Origin: Peptococcaceae bacterium
Lineage (GTDB): Bacteria; Bacillota; Desulfotomaculia; Desulfotomaculales; JACDOK01
Direction: 5' to 3'
NCBI GenBank assembly: GCA_017656185.1
Contig: JACDOK010000004.1
Coordinates: 1-64,000, forward strand
Length of the DNA stretch: 64,000 nt
A model generated the notes under the pieces. That model saw only the letters and a list, made by a program, of their open reading frames with translations. It searched no databases and was not told the DNA's origin. The position numbers were made by a program, and so were the translations under genes. Positions within the stretch are counted from its first letter, which is position 1. The number at the start of each line of letters is the position of its first letter. Shown here piece after piece: positions 50,932-59,251 of this stretch.

Positions 50932-51285
50932 TTATTTTACCACCCGGTAACCGCATTTAGAGCAGTAATTGGCATCTTCCTCTAATTTAGCGCTGCACTT
51001 CTTACAATACATCCCTTCCGGCACATCGCCCGTAAGGCGTTCTTTTAATTCGGCAATTTCTTCTTTCAAAGCCTTAATCTCCTCACAAATCTTAGCTTCT
51101 TCTGGACCACCGACACCCTGTTCTTCATACCACTTATAAATTAAGCGGCCAAGTTCGGTTTCTTTTTTCAGTACCTCACTCTCGGCCCTGGCAATGGCAG
51201 CCCTTATCTTCGCTGCTTCCACCAACTCGCCGGAACGCTCGGAAATGGTTTTGGTGCCTTCTTTAACTTTGTCCCAAAGTCCCAC
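50932..51285 (-). CDS. Coiled-coil zinc-ribbon protein
   Basis: 117 residues from GTG 51285 behind GGGGTGATAAA. The first 85 residues form an alpha-helical coiled coil (KVKEGTKTISERSGELVEAA ... EEIKALKEEIAELKERL), the last 30 a zinc ribbon MYCKKCSAKLEEDANYCSKCG. Proteins of this shape often are cytoplasmic adaptor or nucleic-acid-linked proteins; role unknown. Confidence 0.75.
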   Translation of the reverse strand: MGLWDKVKEGTKTISERSGELVEAAKIRAAIARAESEVLKKETELGRLIYKWYEEQGVGGPEEAKICEEIKALKEEIAELKERLTGDVPEGMYCKKCSAKLEEDANYCSKCGYRVVK

Positions 51286-51334
51286 TTTATCACCCCATAT
51301 CCTGGTCATTTTTACTTTTGCATGCACCTTGAAG

Positions 51335-52012
51335 CTACTTGATTAACCCCGCCACTTTACGAATGTAAGAAGCCAAACATTCTACCAATACCACAAAGGA
51401 TTCCGGATCCTTTTCCGGATCACGCAATTTCTTATTTATCTCCAGCTGCAGTGCAGCACGATTCAGTATTGCGCTCACATAACGGGTCACCGTGGGCTGC
51501 CCGCAGCCGGGGAATGTATCGTCCACCACTACGTTGGCAATCCCATGATTGCGAAACTCTTCTAACAGCAGGTCTAACAACTCAGGGTTGTGCTGCACCG
51601 ATTTACCGTGACAGCTTCCGATATCAACGTTAAAAGCACGCCAACGGGTGGCTCCGTGGATGTCCAGTACCAGTTTGATATCGTTTTCCTCTACGATGCG
51701 ACGCACCCCGCCTTTATACGCACAGTCATCATAAAAATTAGGATCGAGGTCGGGGCAGGTAGCATGCATGGCGTAACAACCGGTGATCTCGTTCAGGAGA
51801 CGCGCTATGGTACCGGTATACTCATCTTGCTCTTTGGGTTCAGTATTAGCCGCCCTGCGATGTTTAACAGCATGCGGGGCCGAAACCAATAAAGGAATCC
51901 TGCCCGAAAGTATTTCATATGATGTCGTCCCTTCAACCCCATAGTAATTATTAACGGCAAATATCTTTTGCTCGATCTCGTAGGCCGGGCGTACATCCCA
52001 TCTCACCGTCAC
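51335..52012 (-). CDS. N-formylglutamate amidohydrolase-like protein
   Basis: About 225 residues from GTG 52012 behind AGAGGGGG. Motifs LLVSAPHAVKHRR and KLVLDIHGA are the metal-site signatures of the FGase/HutG fold (zinc-dependent deformylation). No histidine-degradation genes are near, so the substrate is uncertain; the family has many uncharacterised members of this size. Confidence 0.7.
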   Translation of the reverse strand: MTVRWDVRPAYEIEQKIFAVNNYYGVEGTTSYEILSGRIPLLVSAPHAVKHRRAANTEPKEQDEYTGTIARLLNEITGCYAMHATCPDLDPNFYDDCAYKGGVRRIVEENDIKLVLDIHGATRWRAFNVDIGSCHGKSVQHNPELLDLLLEEFRNHGIANVVVDDTFPGCGQPTVTRYVSAILNRAALQLEINKKLRDPEKDPESFVVLVECLASYIRKVAGLIK

Positions 52013-52185
52013 ATTTGACACCCCCCTCTGCAATTGCTACGGTAATTGGTATGTTCGCCTTGCTTGCCACTATTCCTCCCTTAGTTTAAACTAATACCCC
52101 GGGGTTACCATCCCATGGACTCCAAAAAACAGTTCGTGTTATTATTTGATTTGTAATTCCAATTTCAAAAAAGGGAGCGGTAGGT

Positions 52186-52950
52186 TTGTTCCACGGAGTT
52201 TACATATTTGATGCCGATAATACGCTCTGGGATACCCACAGTGTATTCGTCGGTTCTTATAAAACAATGATCGAGGTATTACAGCGTTACGGCTATCCTC
52301 TCGATATGGATGCCGCGCTGCATGACATCCGCCGGATCGACTTTACCATTGCTCACAAACTCCGCAATTATGAGTATGACTTTACCATGTTGGCACTGGC
52401 ACTCATATTTGTATCGCAGGGCCTGTCTCCTTCAGCTGCGGCTCATAAGGCTATCGAAGAATACGCCAGTTCCCCGCATAGGGAGAAAGCCGCGTGGGCT
52501 GCCGCCTCCTTTTATGATTATCAGCGCACAAACCCGCCCCGGCTTTTTGCGGGTGTTAAAACGACCTTGAAGGCATTGCGAAGCCTGGGCAATGCCCTTA
52601 TACTCCACTCCGAAGGCAAGCCTGAACGGGTTACAGAGCATTTAGCCGCTTATAACCTGACTGATATGTTTGATTACTATGTTCTGGAGCCGAAATCAGA
52701 ACATTCTTTCCGGAAAGCCCGGCACGCCGGCAGCGAGTTTTATCGCTGGGCCTGCGGCATTACCCCGCGGCACTGTGTCGTTGTAGGCGATTCCCCGCTG
52801 CGGGATATTATGTTCGGGCACCTCATCGGCGCGTATACCGTAATGACCCCTTCCGAATACTGGGGCCCGGAGGTACCGGATGACCCGCTCCAAAAACCAC
52901 ATTATACTGTGGAAACAATGGAAGACCTTTTAAAAATTCGGATATTATAA
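52186..52950 (+). CDS. HAD-family hydrolase
   Basis: 254 residues, TTG 52186. Motif I FDADNTLWDTHS (DxDx[T/V]), motif II LILHSEG, motif III Lys in EPKSE, motif IV VVVGDSPLRDIMFG. Cytoplasmic phosphatase of unknown substrate, helical cap typical of subfamily I. Confidence 0.8.
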   Translation: MFHGVYIFDADNTLWDTHSVFVGSYKTMIEVLQRYGYPLDMDAALHDIRRIDFTIAHKLRNYEYDFTMLALALIFVSQGLSPSAAAHKAIEEYASSPHREKAAWAAASFYDYQRTNPPRLFAGVKTTLKALRSLGNALILHSEGKPERVTEHLAAYNLTDMFDYYVLEPKSEHSFRKARHAGSEFYRWACGITPRHCVVVGDSPLRDIMFGHLIGAYTVMTPSEYWGPEVPDDPLQKPHYTVETMEDLLKIRIL

Positions 52951-53000
52951 ATTCTTCCGGCTGACACCCTTTTCACCAGCCTGGCATAGTTTTAAACCAG

Positions 53001-53606
53001 GTGGTGAAAATATTGCCCGGTGTAAACTACCAACCAACCACCAAGATCTATATCGCCCTGGCTTTATCCTTCCTCCTGCTTATGCTTGGAGCAAAGCTGT
53101 TTACGGGCCTTGTTATTGATAACACGGCCCTGATATTGATTTTGCTTATCGTTCTGATGCCCCTTATCCCATCAATTAAAGTAATAAGATGGGGAGATTT
53201 TACCGTTATTAGAGAGCTTGAACTAATTGAAGCCGATCTGCAGGAACTGCGCAAAAAAGATCAACCGCTGGTACCCGAAACCGGTCTGGTAGCATGTATT
53301 AACCACATTTTGCGCTACACCCCAAACCTGGCATTGGCCAAGGTACGACTCGAACTTGAGGATGCCCTGCAGAAAAAGGCCGGGTCCGGCGGCCTGATTG
53401 CAAAACAAGATATACTGTCCGGAATGGAGTCTGCCCGCATTTTATGGAGCCAGGGATTAATTGAACCGGAAATGTACGACGCTCTTAAAAGGATGATTTA
53501 TATCAGCGATTTGATTTTGGATAACAAAACCTCTCCCCCGCAGGAGATACGGCGAACGGTTGAATTGGCTTTGGAAATACTGGGTTTTCTTAAAGCTTCC
53601 CCGTGA
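53001..53606 (+). CDS. Membrane-anchored hypothetical protein
   Basis: About 200 residues; GTG 53001 or TTG 53013 (GGTGG site) as start. Two membrane helices near the N-terminus (IYIALALSFLLLMLGAKLF, TALILILLIVLMPLIPSI) then a cytoplasmic helical domain with IRELELIEADLQELRKK. No family recognised. Confidence 0.6.
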   Translation: MVKILPGVNYQPTTKIYIALALSFLLLMLGAKLFTGLVIDNTALILILLIVLMPLIPSIKVIRWGDFTVIRELELIEADLQELRKKDQPLVPETGLVACINHILRYTPNLALAKVRLELEDALQKKAGSGGLIAKQDILSGMESARILWSQGLIEPEMYDALKRMIYISDLILDNKTSPPQEIRRTVELALEILGFLKASP

Positions 53607-53607
53607 T

Positions 53608-53645
53608 TGAGAAGTGAGGAGTAAGCGGTAAGCAGTAAGGAGTAG
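53608..53645 (+). repeat. AGTAAGC-type short repeat, copy 1
   Basis: GAGTAAGCGGTAAGCAGTAAGGAGTA-like low-complexity string directly after the stop of the gene at 53001. Copies in other orientation and position at 53710-53732 and 62671-62704. Confidence 0.7.
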
Positions 53646-53676
53646 AAAAGGCTTTAGGGTATTCCTAAGGGATCCG

Positions 53677-53697
53677 GGAGCCTTACAAAGGCTCCCC
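53677..53697 (+). terminator. Terminator hairpin between repeat copies
   Basis: GGGAGCCTT ACA AAGGCTCCC followed by CTATTTAACTG. Confidence 0.6.
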
Positions 53698-53709
53698 TAT
53701 TTAACTGTT

Positions 53710-53732
53710 TCCTGCTCACTGCTTACTGCTCG
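53710..53732 (-). repeat. AGTAAGC-type short repeat, inverted copy 2
   Basis: CCTGCTCACTGCTTACTGCT is the reverse complement of the copy-1 pattern, so copies 1 and 2 form a long imperfect inverted repeat around the terminator. Confidence 0.65.
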
Positions 53733-53806
53733 ATTATTAAAAACATTTACCTCTTTAAAGGTTACCTTTATAATGAGTAACAAAAGTTGTGAGGAGATGT
53801 GAGGTT

Positions 53807-53977
53807 TTGCAAGCAGTCTTACTGGGAGTTTTTGTGATACTGGCAGCAGGGTTTATGCTATTAGTACGCCGGGTGCACCTACGGGAAGGGCGTCCCAGAA
53901 AAGCCCGTCATGCCTTTATTGGTGCTGTTTTGCTGGCCATCGGCGGCAGCATTATTATTGTTGGGGGTCTACAGTAA
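53807..53977 (+). CDS. Small two-helix membrane protein (56 aa)
   Basis: TTG 53807 with GAGGAG ten bases upstream; the frame opens further to GTG 53789. Two helices (AVLLGVFVILAAGFMLLV and FIGAVLLAIGGSIIIVGG) around a basic loop HLREGRPRKARH. No family recognised. Confidence 0.5.
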   Translation: MQAVLLGVFVILAAGFMLLVRRVHLREGRPRKARHAFIGAVLLAIGGSIIIVGGLQ

Positions 53978-53986
53978 GGTTTACGG

Positions 53987-54024
53987 AGTACCAAAGGCGC
54001 ACGCTTGGGGTACGCTTTGGTACT
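53987..54024. terminator. Bidirectional terminator
   Basis: AGTACCAAAG(G)CG ... CGCTTTGGTACT, a 12-bp stem with one bulge and a 13-nt loop, between the small membrane gene and the convergent AbiV-like gene. Confidence 0.6.
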
Positions 54025-54042
54025 TTACAGTATCAATGCCCG

Positions 54043-54717
54043 TTACTGTCCCTGCAGCGCCTCACTGATAACATCCCTGATACGGTTAAAATGGCTGGCA
54101 GGCACGGTACGCCGGATGAGGTGTACCGTGCCCTGGTAACGATCAAGGTTATCCGTTAAAACCAGATCCAGCCCGGCGCTTACATGAACTGCAAAGGCCA
54201 CCACAGCAGACGCAAAGTCCCGTTGAATATTGCCGGGAGCAATAAACCCCCGCTTCTTGTCAAAATCAACGTAGAGGCCTTTTTGCTTCCAACTGTCAAG
54301 CTCCAAAATATTGTTTTCCTCCCCCAGCCAAGGGGCAAGGTCGGCGCGCAAGCGGTGGAACCCCTTGATAATCTCCTGAACTTGTTTGTTATATCCCTTA
54401 TCGATATCGATTTTCTGATCCAGACGTGCAAACTGGACAATCAAGACGGGATAACTGTCAAGGGCGGTAAGCTTGCGATGGTGCTGCCGGCGCGCATCGT
54501 GAAAGGCCCTACGGCGCACGTCGTCCAACAAGGAAAAAGCCAGTTCGTTAATGTATATCAGCTTCCCGACTTCTTCCAGTGAAAGCACCGCCAAAACCAC
54601 CGCGCGTTCTACGTGACCGTGCTGCAACAGCAAATCGGATTCCTGTGCCAACTTACGCGCATTTATCCAACAAAACTTAATCCCTTTGGTTACTTCTTCT
54701 TCATCGAAGGGGAACAC
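54043..54717 (-). CDS. AbiV-family protein (abortive infection type)
   Basis: 224 residues, GTG 54717 behind GGGTGATAAA. HGHVERAVVLAVLSLEEVGKLIYI is the hallmark AbiV helix pair, and WKQKGLYVDFD the second signature (KQxGLYVD). Members of this family block phage growth in Lactococcus; here there is no adjacent phage or restriction gene, so a role in defence is inferred only from family membership. Confidence 0.75.
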   Translation of the reverse strand: MFPFDEEEVTKGIKFCWINARKLAQESDLLLQHGHVERAVVLAVLSLEEVGKLIYINELAFSLLDDVRRRAFHDARRQHHRKLTALDSYPVLIVQFARLDQKIDIDKGYNKQVQEIIKGFHRLRADLAPWLGEENNILELDSWKQKGLYVDFDKKRGFIAPGNIQRDFASAVVAFAVHVSAGLDLVLTDNLDRYQGTVHLIRRTVPASHFNRIRDVISEALQGQ

Positions 54718-54802
54718 GCTTTATCACCCCAATGCACCCGGTCGGGACCTTGCCGTATCTGTTTACTATCAGCCGGGACTTTCCAGCTATTGTTATTCAC
54801 AG

Positions 54803-54824
54803 CCGGCATACTGCCGGTTTTTTT
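54803..54824 (+). terminator. Terminator-like hairpin (plus strand)
   Basis: CCGGCA TAC TGCCGG followed by TTTTTTT. No plus-strand gene is seen before it in 54720-54800, so it may end an antisense or untranslated transcript; the minus-strand Grx gene ends at 54832. Confidence 0.5.
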
Positions 54825-54831
54825 AGATGCC

Positions 54832-55050
54832 TCAACCTCCGCCCTGGCTGTCGCCGATTTGGACAACCTTGCCGTCGACAACTACAACGGGGACCTTTGT
54901 GGCTCCGTACTCGTTCTTAACCTTCTTTTTGGCCTCGTAGTCTTCCAGGACGTTAATTTCCTTAAATTTAATCCCTTTGGCCCGGTACTCTTCCATAGTC
55001 CTTTTGCAGTAAGGACAGCCCGTCTTGGTATAAATAATGGTCTCCGCCAA
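54832..55050 (-). CDS. Glutaredoxin-like protein (Cys form)
   Basis: 72 residues, TTG 55050 behind AAAGGAGGGG. IIYTKTGCPYCKRTM (CPYC site) and ATKVPVVVVDGKVVQIGD. Disulfide reductant of the glutaredoxin fold, ordinary Cys counterpart of the selenoglutaredoxin at 50661; the two are only moderately similar, suggesting different clients. The C-terminus is short and Gly-rich (SQGGG). Confidence 0.85.
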   Translation of the reverse strand: MAETIIYTKTGCPYCKRTMEEYRAKGIKFKEINVLEDYEAKKKVKNEYGATKVPVVVVDGKVVQIGDSQGGG

Positions 55051-55217
55051 AATTAACCCCTCCTTTTACCATTCTTTCATTCGGGTGTGATTATAATAAC
55101 TTTCTTCAATCTACAGCGACGTTATCCTCCTTGAAGCCTGTACTTTCATCCGTATAATGATCGAATTGCGGCACCATAATATAACCAACCAAAACCCTGG
55201 CAAAGGAGGAAACGGCT

Positions 55218-55568
55218 ATGGTGTACTACCAACAGCCAGTCTATCAACAAATGCCATTAAACTATCCTCAGGGGCAGCCCCCGGGACAGTTCCAACAGCA
55301 GGCCCAAGCCCAGGCGCAGGCGAATGTAATGCCGGAGCCACCCACGGTTCTCAGTACCAAGGATCATCTCTATTTAAAAGATGCCTTGTCTTGGGAATTA
55401 ACCGTCATGAAAAAATGCCGGCATTTCGGCCAAGAAGCTGCCGACCCGGAAATCAAAGCGGCTTTCGACCGCCTGGGGGCCATGCACCAGCAGCATTACC
55501 AGCTATTGTTGAGCCACCTAAATCCTACCACCAACGCGCAGTATTACACTCCTCAAACCCAGTCTTAA
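55218..55568 (+). CDS. CotF-like spore coat protein 1
   Basis: 116 residues, ATG 55218 behind AAAGGAGG. Gln/Pro/Tyr-rich N-terminus (PVYQQMPLNYPQGQPPGQFQ) then a CotF-type helix pair (TKDHLYLKDALSWELTVMKK, AFDRLGAMHQQHYQLLL). Probable coat component, first of two tandem genes separated by 18 bases. Confidence 0.75.
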   Translation: MVYYQQPVYQQMPLNYPQGQPPGQFQQQAQAQAQANVMPEPPTVLSTKDHLYLKDALSWELTVMKKCRHFGQEAADPEIKAAFDRLGAMHQQHYQLLLSHLNPTTNAQYYTPQTQS

Positions 55569-55586
55569 CAAAAAGGGGGATGCTAC

Positions 55587-55970
55587 GTGAATTATCAACA
55601 GCAGCAGCAGCAGCAGCAAAATCAACAAAACCCAAATGTTATTAAAAACCCGCAATCACAAACCGTGTCTCAAGTAAAAGGGCCAAGCATGAATGACCGT
55701 GATTACCTTAACGACCTGTTGGCCATGGAGAAATACCTTACCGACAACCTGAACATATTCGCTCGTGAAGCCAGCCACCGTGAGTTACATAACACTGTAA
55801 TGAGAATTTTGGGGGAAACTCACCAGGCAGCACGTGACACATTTAACCTGATGTTTCGTAAAGGTTTCTACAAGTTGGAAGTTGAAAATCCACAGCATGT
55901 GGCACAAACCCAGCAGCAGTTCCAAAACTACCGGAGCCAGTTTCCCTATAACCCCGCAACGTATACATAA
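55587..55970 (+). CDS. CotF-like spore coat protein 2
   Basis: 127 residues, GTG 55587 behind GGGGG. N-terminal run of Gln from a CAG-type triplet tract (MNYQQQQQQQQNQQN), then the helix pair DRDYLNDLLAMEKYLTDNLN and VMRILGETHQAARDTFNLMF, and a Gln/Tyr-rich tail. Paralogue of the preceding gene; expected in the spore coat. Confidence 0.78.
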   Translation: MNYQQQQQQQQNQQNPNVIKNPQSQTVSQVKGPSMNDRDYLNDLLAMEKYLTDNLNIFAREASHRELHNTVMRILGETHQAARDTFNLMFRKGFYKLEVENPQHVAQTQQQFQNYRSQFPYNPATYT

Positions 55971-55984
55971 ATGGGAGTAGAAAA

Positions 55985-56119
55985 ATGCACGGGAACAAAA
56001 ATAACAATGGGATCAAAACTGGGTCTGAAGTGCTTGACGAGCGAGAAGAAGCTGTAAACACGATACGCGTCAAAACCGAGCAGGCCTGCCCGGAAACACC
56101 GGAAAAGCCGGAAGTCTAA
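55985..56119 (+). CDS. Small acidic hydrophilic protein (44 aa)
   Basis: ATG 55985 behind TGGGAG, 14 bases after the second coat gene. MHGNKNNNGIKTGSEVLDERE and a Pro/Glu-rich end. No family recognised; it may be a small coat or sporulation-linked protein by position. Confidence 0.45.
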   Translation: MHGNKNNNGIKTGSEVLDEREEAVNTIRVKTEQACPETPEKPEV

Positions 56120-56286
56120 CTCTGTATATCCATAATTGAAGCGGGGTTGCGGGCTGACGCCCACTTTGGACAACCAAAGATATCAGTAATCTTGCGCAAC
56201 AAGGATATTGGCAGCCTTACGATCAGCACAAAAACGCTAACGGCAATAGATTGTATCATAAAATAACAAGCTAACCTGGACAGTTA

Positions 56287-56304
56287 TTGTATACATGTAT
56301 ACAA
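56287..56304. promoter_or_regulatory. 18-bp perfect palindrome, GntR-like operator
   Basis: TTGTATACATGTATACAA resembles operators of GntR-family repressors (TTGTATACAA type). No GntR gene is in the window. Confidence 0.45.
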
Positions 56305-56357
56305 TATTACAAGAAACGCTATCATACGCCTCTCTTCAACATATATTATCTATGGTA

Positions 56358-56388
56358 TTCCCCGGGGATACAACCCGGGGAATATTTT
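56358..56388 (+). terminator. Terminator
   Basis: ATTCCCCGGG / CCCGGGGAAT stem with GATACAA loop, followed by ATTTTT. Confidence 0.75.
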
Positions 56389-56493
56389 TATCAGCCAGCG
56401 GTGTATTGCCCACTACCCGCCGGGCCAAGATAAAACCAAGCAGTTAACCCTGAAACACTCCCCCAACATATAGCAGTTAAGGAGGCACTAAAA

Positions 56494-56625
56494 ATGTATA
56501 ATAAACTCAATGAAGTACCTCTGGCCCGGTTAGACAATAAAGAGATTGAAAAGCTAAAAGAAACGGAACGGGAACTAGGCGACAAGTATTACCTCATTGC
56601 TTTTCAAAAGCGTAAAGAGATATAG
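56494..56625 (+). CDS. Small charged conserved-type protein (43 aa)
   Basis: ATG 56494 behind TTAAGGAGG. MYNKLNEVPLARLDNKEIEK followed by a helix LKETERELGDKYYLIAF. Short proteins of this pattern occur in many clostridia, function unknown. Confidence 0.55.
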   Translation: MYNKLNEVPLARLDNKEIEKLKETERELGDKYYLIAFQKRKEI

Positions 56626-56676
56626 ACAAATATTTAAGGTGTTTAAGGGCACTGAGCAGTGCGCCTTAAACACAAG

Positions 56677-57294
56677 TTACAGCAACCCTTCTATTATTCC
56701 CTTTAAATAGAGCATCAATGCCCCAAAGACAAACGCGAGTAATACCACTCCCTGAATAAGCAGGATTAACAAGGCTATGCGGCGTTGGGAAGGCGTCATC
56801 GGCAGCCATATCTTGTTCATTACCCACCGCATCATCCTGTGATAAAACGTATTTTTCTCGTACAACCGCAGGTACTGGGCGATACTTCTAATCCATAAGA
56901 GATGGTCGCGGGAAAGACGGTCAATATACCCCGACGTCACACCGCCGGGCAAATGGTAAATTTCTTTCACCATAAGGCGTGAACCTCGACCTCGCGGCCG
57001 CACCTCAAAAATTACGCGTCTTTCTTCCTTCTCAAAAGCCCAGGCAATCCTATGTCTTTCCTCGTACTCTTCAATGGTGATTTCATCACTGGCATCCTGC
57101 TCCGTAACATCATCTACCAAATCCAACTTGTACCTGCTGCCCTCGGAAAGAGGCCCTTCCGTCAATTTTTCCACTGCCTTTACCTCGAAAAAGGGTGTCA
57201 AATCCATCATCAGCTTGACGTCTTTAAGAAAATCAAACACCTGCTCCGGCGGCAGGTTAAGATCGGCACCCCTTTCGAATTCCTGGATATCCAT
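56677..57294 (-). CDS. SRPBCC-domain protein with C-terminal membrane anchor
   Basis: About 205 residues from ATG 57294 behind GGGGGGC. SRPBCC (START-like) lipid/ligand-binding fold over residues ~1-150 (GADLNLPPEQVFDFLKDVKL, LTEGPLSEGSRYKLDLVDDV), then one to two membrane helices (RIALLILLIQGVVLLAFVFG). Ligand unknown. Downstream of a UspA gene on the same strand and in front of nothing. Confidence 0.7.
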   Translation of the reverse strand: MDIQEFERGADLNLPPEQVFDFLKDVKLMMDLTPFFEVKAVEKLTEGPLSEGSRYKLDLVDDVTEQDASDEITIEEYEERHRIAWAFEKEERRVIFEVRPRGRGSRLMVKEIYHLPGGVTSGYIDRLSRDHLLWIRSIAQYLRLYEKNTFYHRMMRWVMNKIWLPMTPSQRRIALLILLIQGVVLLAFVFGALMLYLKGIIEGLL

Positions 57295-57311
57295 AAGTCG
57301 AACGCCCCCCG

Positions 57312-57773
57312 TCACTGCTGTTTTACAATCAATAAAGCTGTTTTCAGTACCTTTTCCAACTTGTTGGGTAAATTCTCTGACTTTAATCTTTCCAATCCAC
57401 GCAAATACTTGCCGCCGACCACGACCAGATCATAATTGTTTTCCTCTGTCTCCTTTACAATTTCATCCAAAGGGTTGCCGTGCCGGGATTTGATCGCATG
57501 GGCTATTCCCTGAACAGCGGCGGTCTGGCTGAATTCTGCTAACGTTTTGCCTGCCAAATCACGCAAAAGATTATCAACATATGCTACGTATTCCCGTCGT
57601 CCTGCTGCATAAATCTCATGATGAAACTGTTTTAAATAAGGATTTTCAACATGCAAGGCCGTTAAATGTGCCCCGGTGGCCTTGGCCAGCGCCAGAGCAT
57701 ATTCTTGTGCTCTTTGAGAATGCTGCTCTCCGTCGAGACATACCAAAATTTTTTTCAGCAAGTTCAGTATCAT
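57312..57773 (-). CDS. Universal stress protein, UspA family
   Basis: 153 residues from ATG 57773 (GGAG site). KKILVCLDGEQHSQRAQEYALALAKATG and the ATP loop GNPLDEIVKETEENNYDLVVVGG...RGLERLKSENLPNKL are UspA features. Regulatory or nucleotide-binding partner, encoded between the anion exporter and SRPBCC gene, probably in their operon. Confidence 0.8.
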   Translation of the reverse strand: MILNLLKKILVCLDGEQHSQRAQEYALALAKATGAHLTALHVENPYLKQFHHEIYAAGRREYVAYVDNLLRDLAGKTLAEFSQTAAVQGIAHAIKSRHGNPLDEIVKETEENNYDLVVVGGKYLRGLERLKSENLPNKLEKVLKTALLIVKQQ

Positions 57774-57865
57774 CCCTTCTCCTTCAAATGCACCTAACCG
57801 AAACAAGACGAAAACAGGGGAGGTTACCCTCCCCTGCCACATCAGTATATACTGTTCTCTCTTAA

Positions 57866-59038
57866 TTATCCACCAACAACGGTGAGCAATTCGGCACCAA
57901 CAAGGTACACGGCAATCAGACCGAGTACAGCCTTCGTCAAGGCAGCTCCGAAACCAATTACAAAGGCCTTGCCGCCCGCCTTCTTCAGGTCCTCGATAGA
58001 AATCATAAGACCGATACCGGCAAAACCGACGGCAAAGAACCACTTGTAAACGCTGTTCATAGCCCAAAACACAGATCCTTCAACCTTAGGACCACCAAAC
58101 AGGCTGATATTAGCGCTATTCAAGGCTACCAGGAGGAAGAACCCAATGATAAAAACAGGGAACTTGTCCTTGAAAAGCTGCCATTTGTCAACATTGCCCG
58201 ACACATTTTCAGCCGCGGCAGCAACCTGCTCCTTAGCCCGGCCGTACACGTTGGCAGCTTGGTCCCGAATAACGTAGTACCACAGGGCAAACAGCACGAT
58301 TACCGGAATAAACATAATACGCGCGGCATTAATAAGTACCGCCGTATCACGGGCACCGGTACCGTACCATTCAGCACAGGCAATAAGCTGGGCCGTGTTA
58401 AGAATAGCAATAGCAACCCACGCACCAAACTGGGACTCTGCGAGACCAAGAGCCTTACCGATATACGGAAAGATGAACAGCATCAACGTACCGAACAGCA
58501 GAATGGTTCCGATAGCATACGCCAGGTCACGCGGTTTGGCTCGCACCACGGGAGCGGTCGCAATAATGGCCGACACACCGCAGATACCGGTTCCGGCCGC
58601 CATAATTCCGCCCAGACCATCAGGAGCGCCCCACTTGCGGGACAGAATCATTACAGCGGCAGCCGTACCAAAGATAAAGATCGTGGTCAGCAATAGACCA
58701 ACGCCACCAACCTTCACGACGTCCGACCAGACATAGTGGACACCGAGGATAATAATACCCGGCTTAATGATCGGGCGGGCTGTCATTATCCCGCGAATCC
58801 AAGACTTCGGAACACCAATCGTATTTCTAATTAAGATACCACCAAGAAGCAGAAGCGCCACATACTTAAACTGAGCACTGTTATACAAAAAATCTGCCCA
58901 GGCTACGCCGTCTTTGGCCAATCCCTTAAGGGTATGATCGATATTCATAACCAACCAAGCAAAGATGATGCACACTATCAGACCCGGAATAGCGTCGCGC
59001 CAGTCCGGAGAAATCAGGCTTTTAACTTTTTCGCCCAC
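57866..59038 (-). CDS. PSE-family (UPF0324) putative anion/sulfate exporter
   Basis: About 390 residues from GTG 59038 behind GGAGGGG. Some ten to eleven helices; GILIRNTIGVPKSWIRGI, GTGICGVSAIIATAPVV and GIGLMISIEDLKKAGGKAFV are features of the YeiH/PSE family. Family members are described as putative sulfate exporters. A small membrane protein precedes it. Confidence 0.82.
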   Translation of the reverse strand: MGEKVKSLISPDWRDAIPGLIVCIIFAWLVMNIDHTLKGLAKDGVAWADFLYNSAQFKYVALLLLGGILIRNTIGVPKSWIRGIMTARPIIKPGIIILGVHYVWSDVVKVGGVGLLLTTIFIFGTAAAVMILSRKWGAPDGLGGIMAAGTGICGVSAIIATAPVVRAKPRDLAYAIGTILLFGTLMLFIFPYIGKALGLAESQFGAWVAIAILNTAQLIACAEWYGTGARDTAVLINAARIMFIPVIVLFALWYYVIRDQAANVYGRAKEQVAAAAENVSGNVDKWQLFKDKFPVFIIGFFLLVALNSANISLFGGPKVEGSVFWAMNSVYKWFFAVGFAGIGLMISIEDLKKAGGKAFVIGFGAALTKAVLGLIAVYLVGAELLTVVGG

Positions 59039-59074
59039 TTTGCTCCCCTCCAACAAATTAACTATTTAGCAATA

Positions 59075-59251
59075 TTACCAGTACAAGGTATGTTTAAAGA
59101 ACTCGTGCACCTGCTCAGGCATAATCATGCATACCAGGAACACAATAAATGCAATAATAAGAGCCCAAATATCCTCTACTCTTTCTGCGGAAAAGGTTTC
59201 TTCAGCCTTGGCATCGAGATTGATATCCGGGTTTCTCTTTTCCTCTCCCAT
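59075..59251 (-). CDS. Small membrane partner of the PSE exporter (58 aa)
   Basis: ATG 59251 behind GAAAGGGGGG. Hydrophilic N-terminus (MGEEKRNPDINLDAKAEETF) and one helix (IWALIIAFIVFLVCMIM). The gene stands 36 bases upstream of the exporter, so it is likely a subunit or assembly factor. No named family recalled. Confidence 0.6.
   Translation of the reverse strand: MGEEKRNPDINLDAKAEETFSAERVEDIWALIIAFIVFLVCMIMPEQVHEFFKHTLYW

Larger units (their letters stand above)
56120..56493. other. Intergenic region with palindrome and terminator
   Basis: Holds the perfect palindrome at 56287-56304 and the terminator at 56358-56388; otherwise no gene is seen. Confidence 0.5.
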
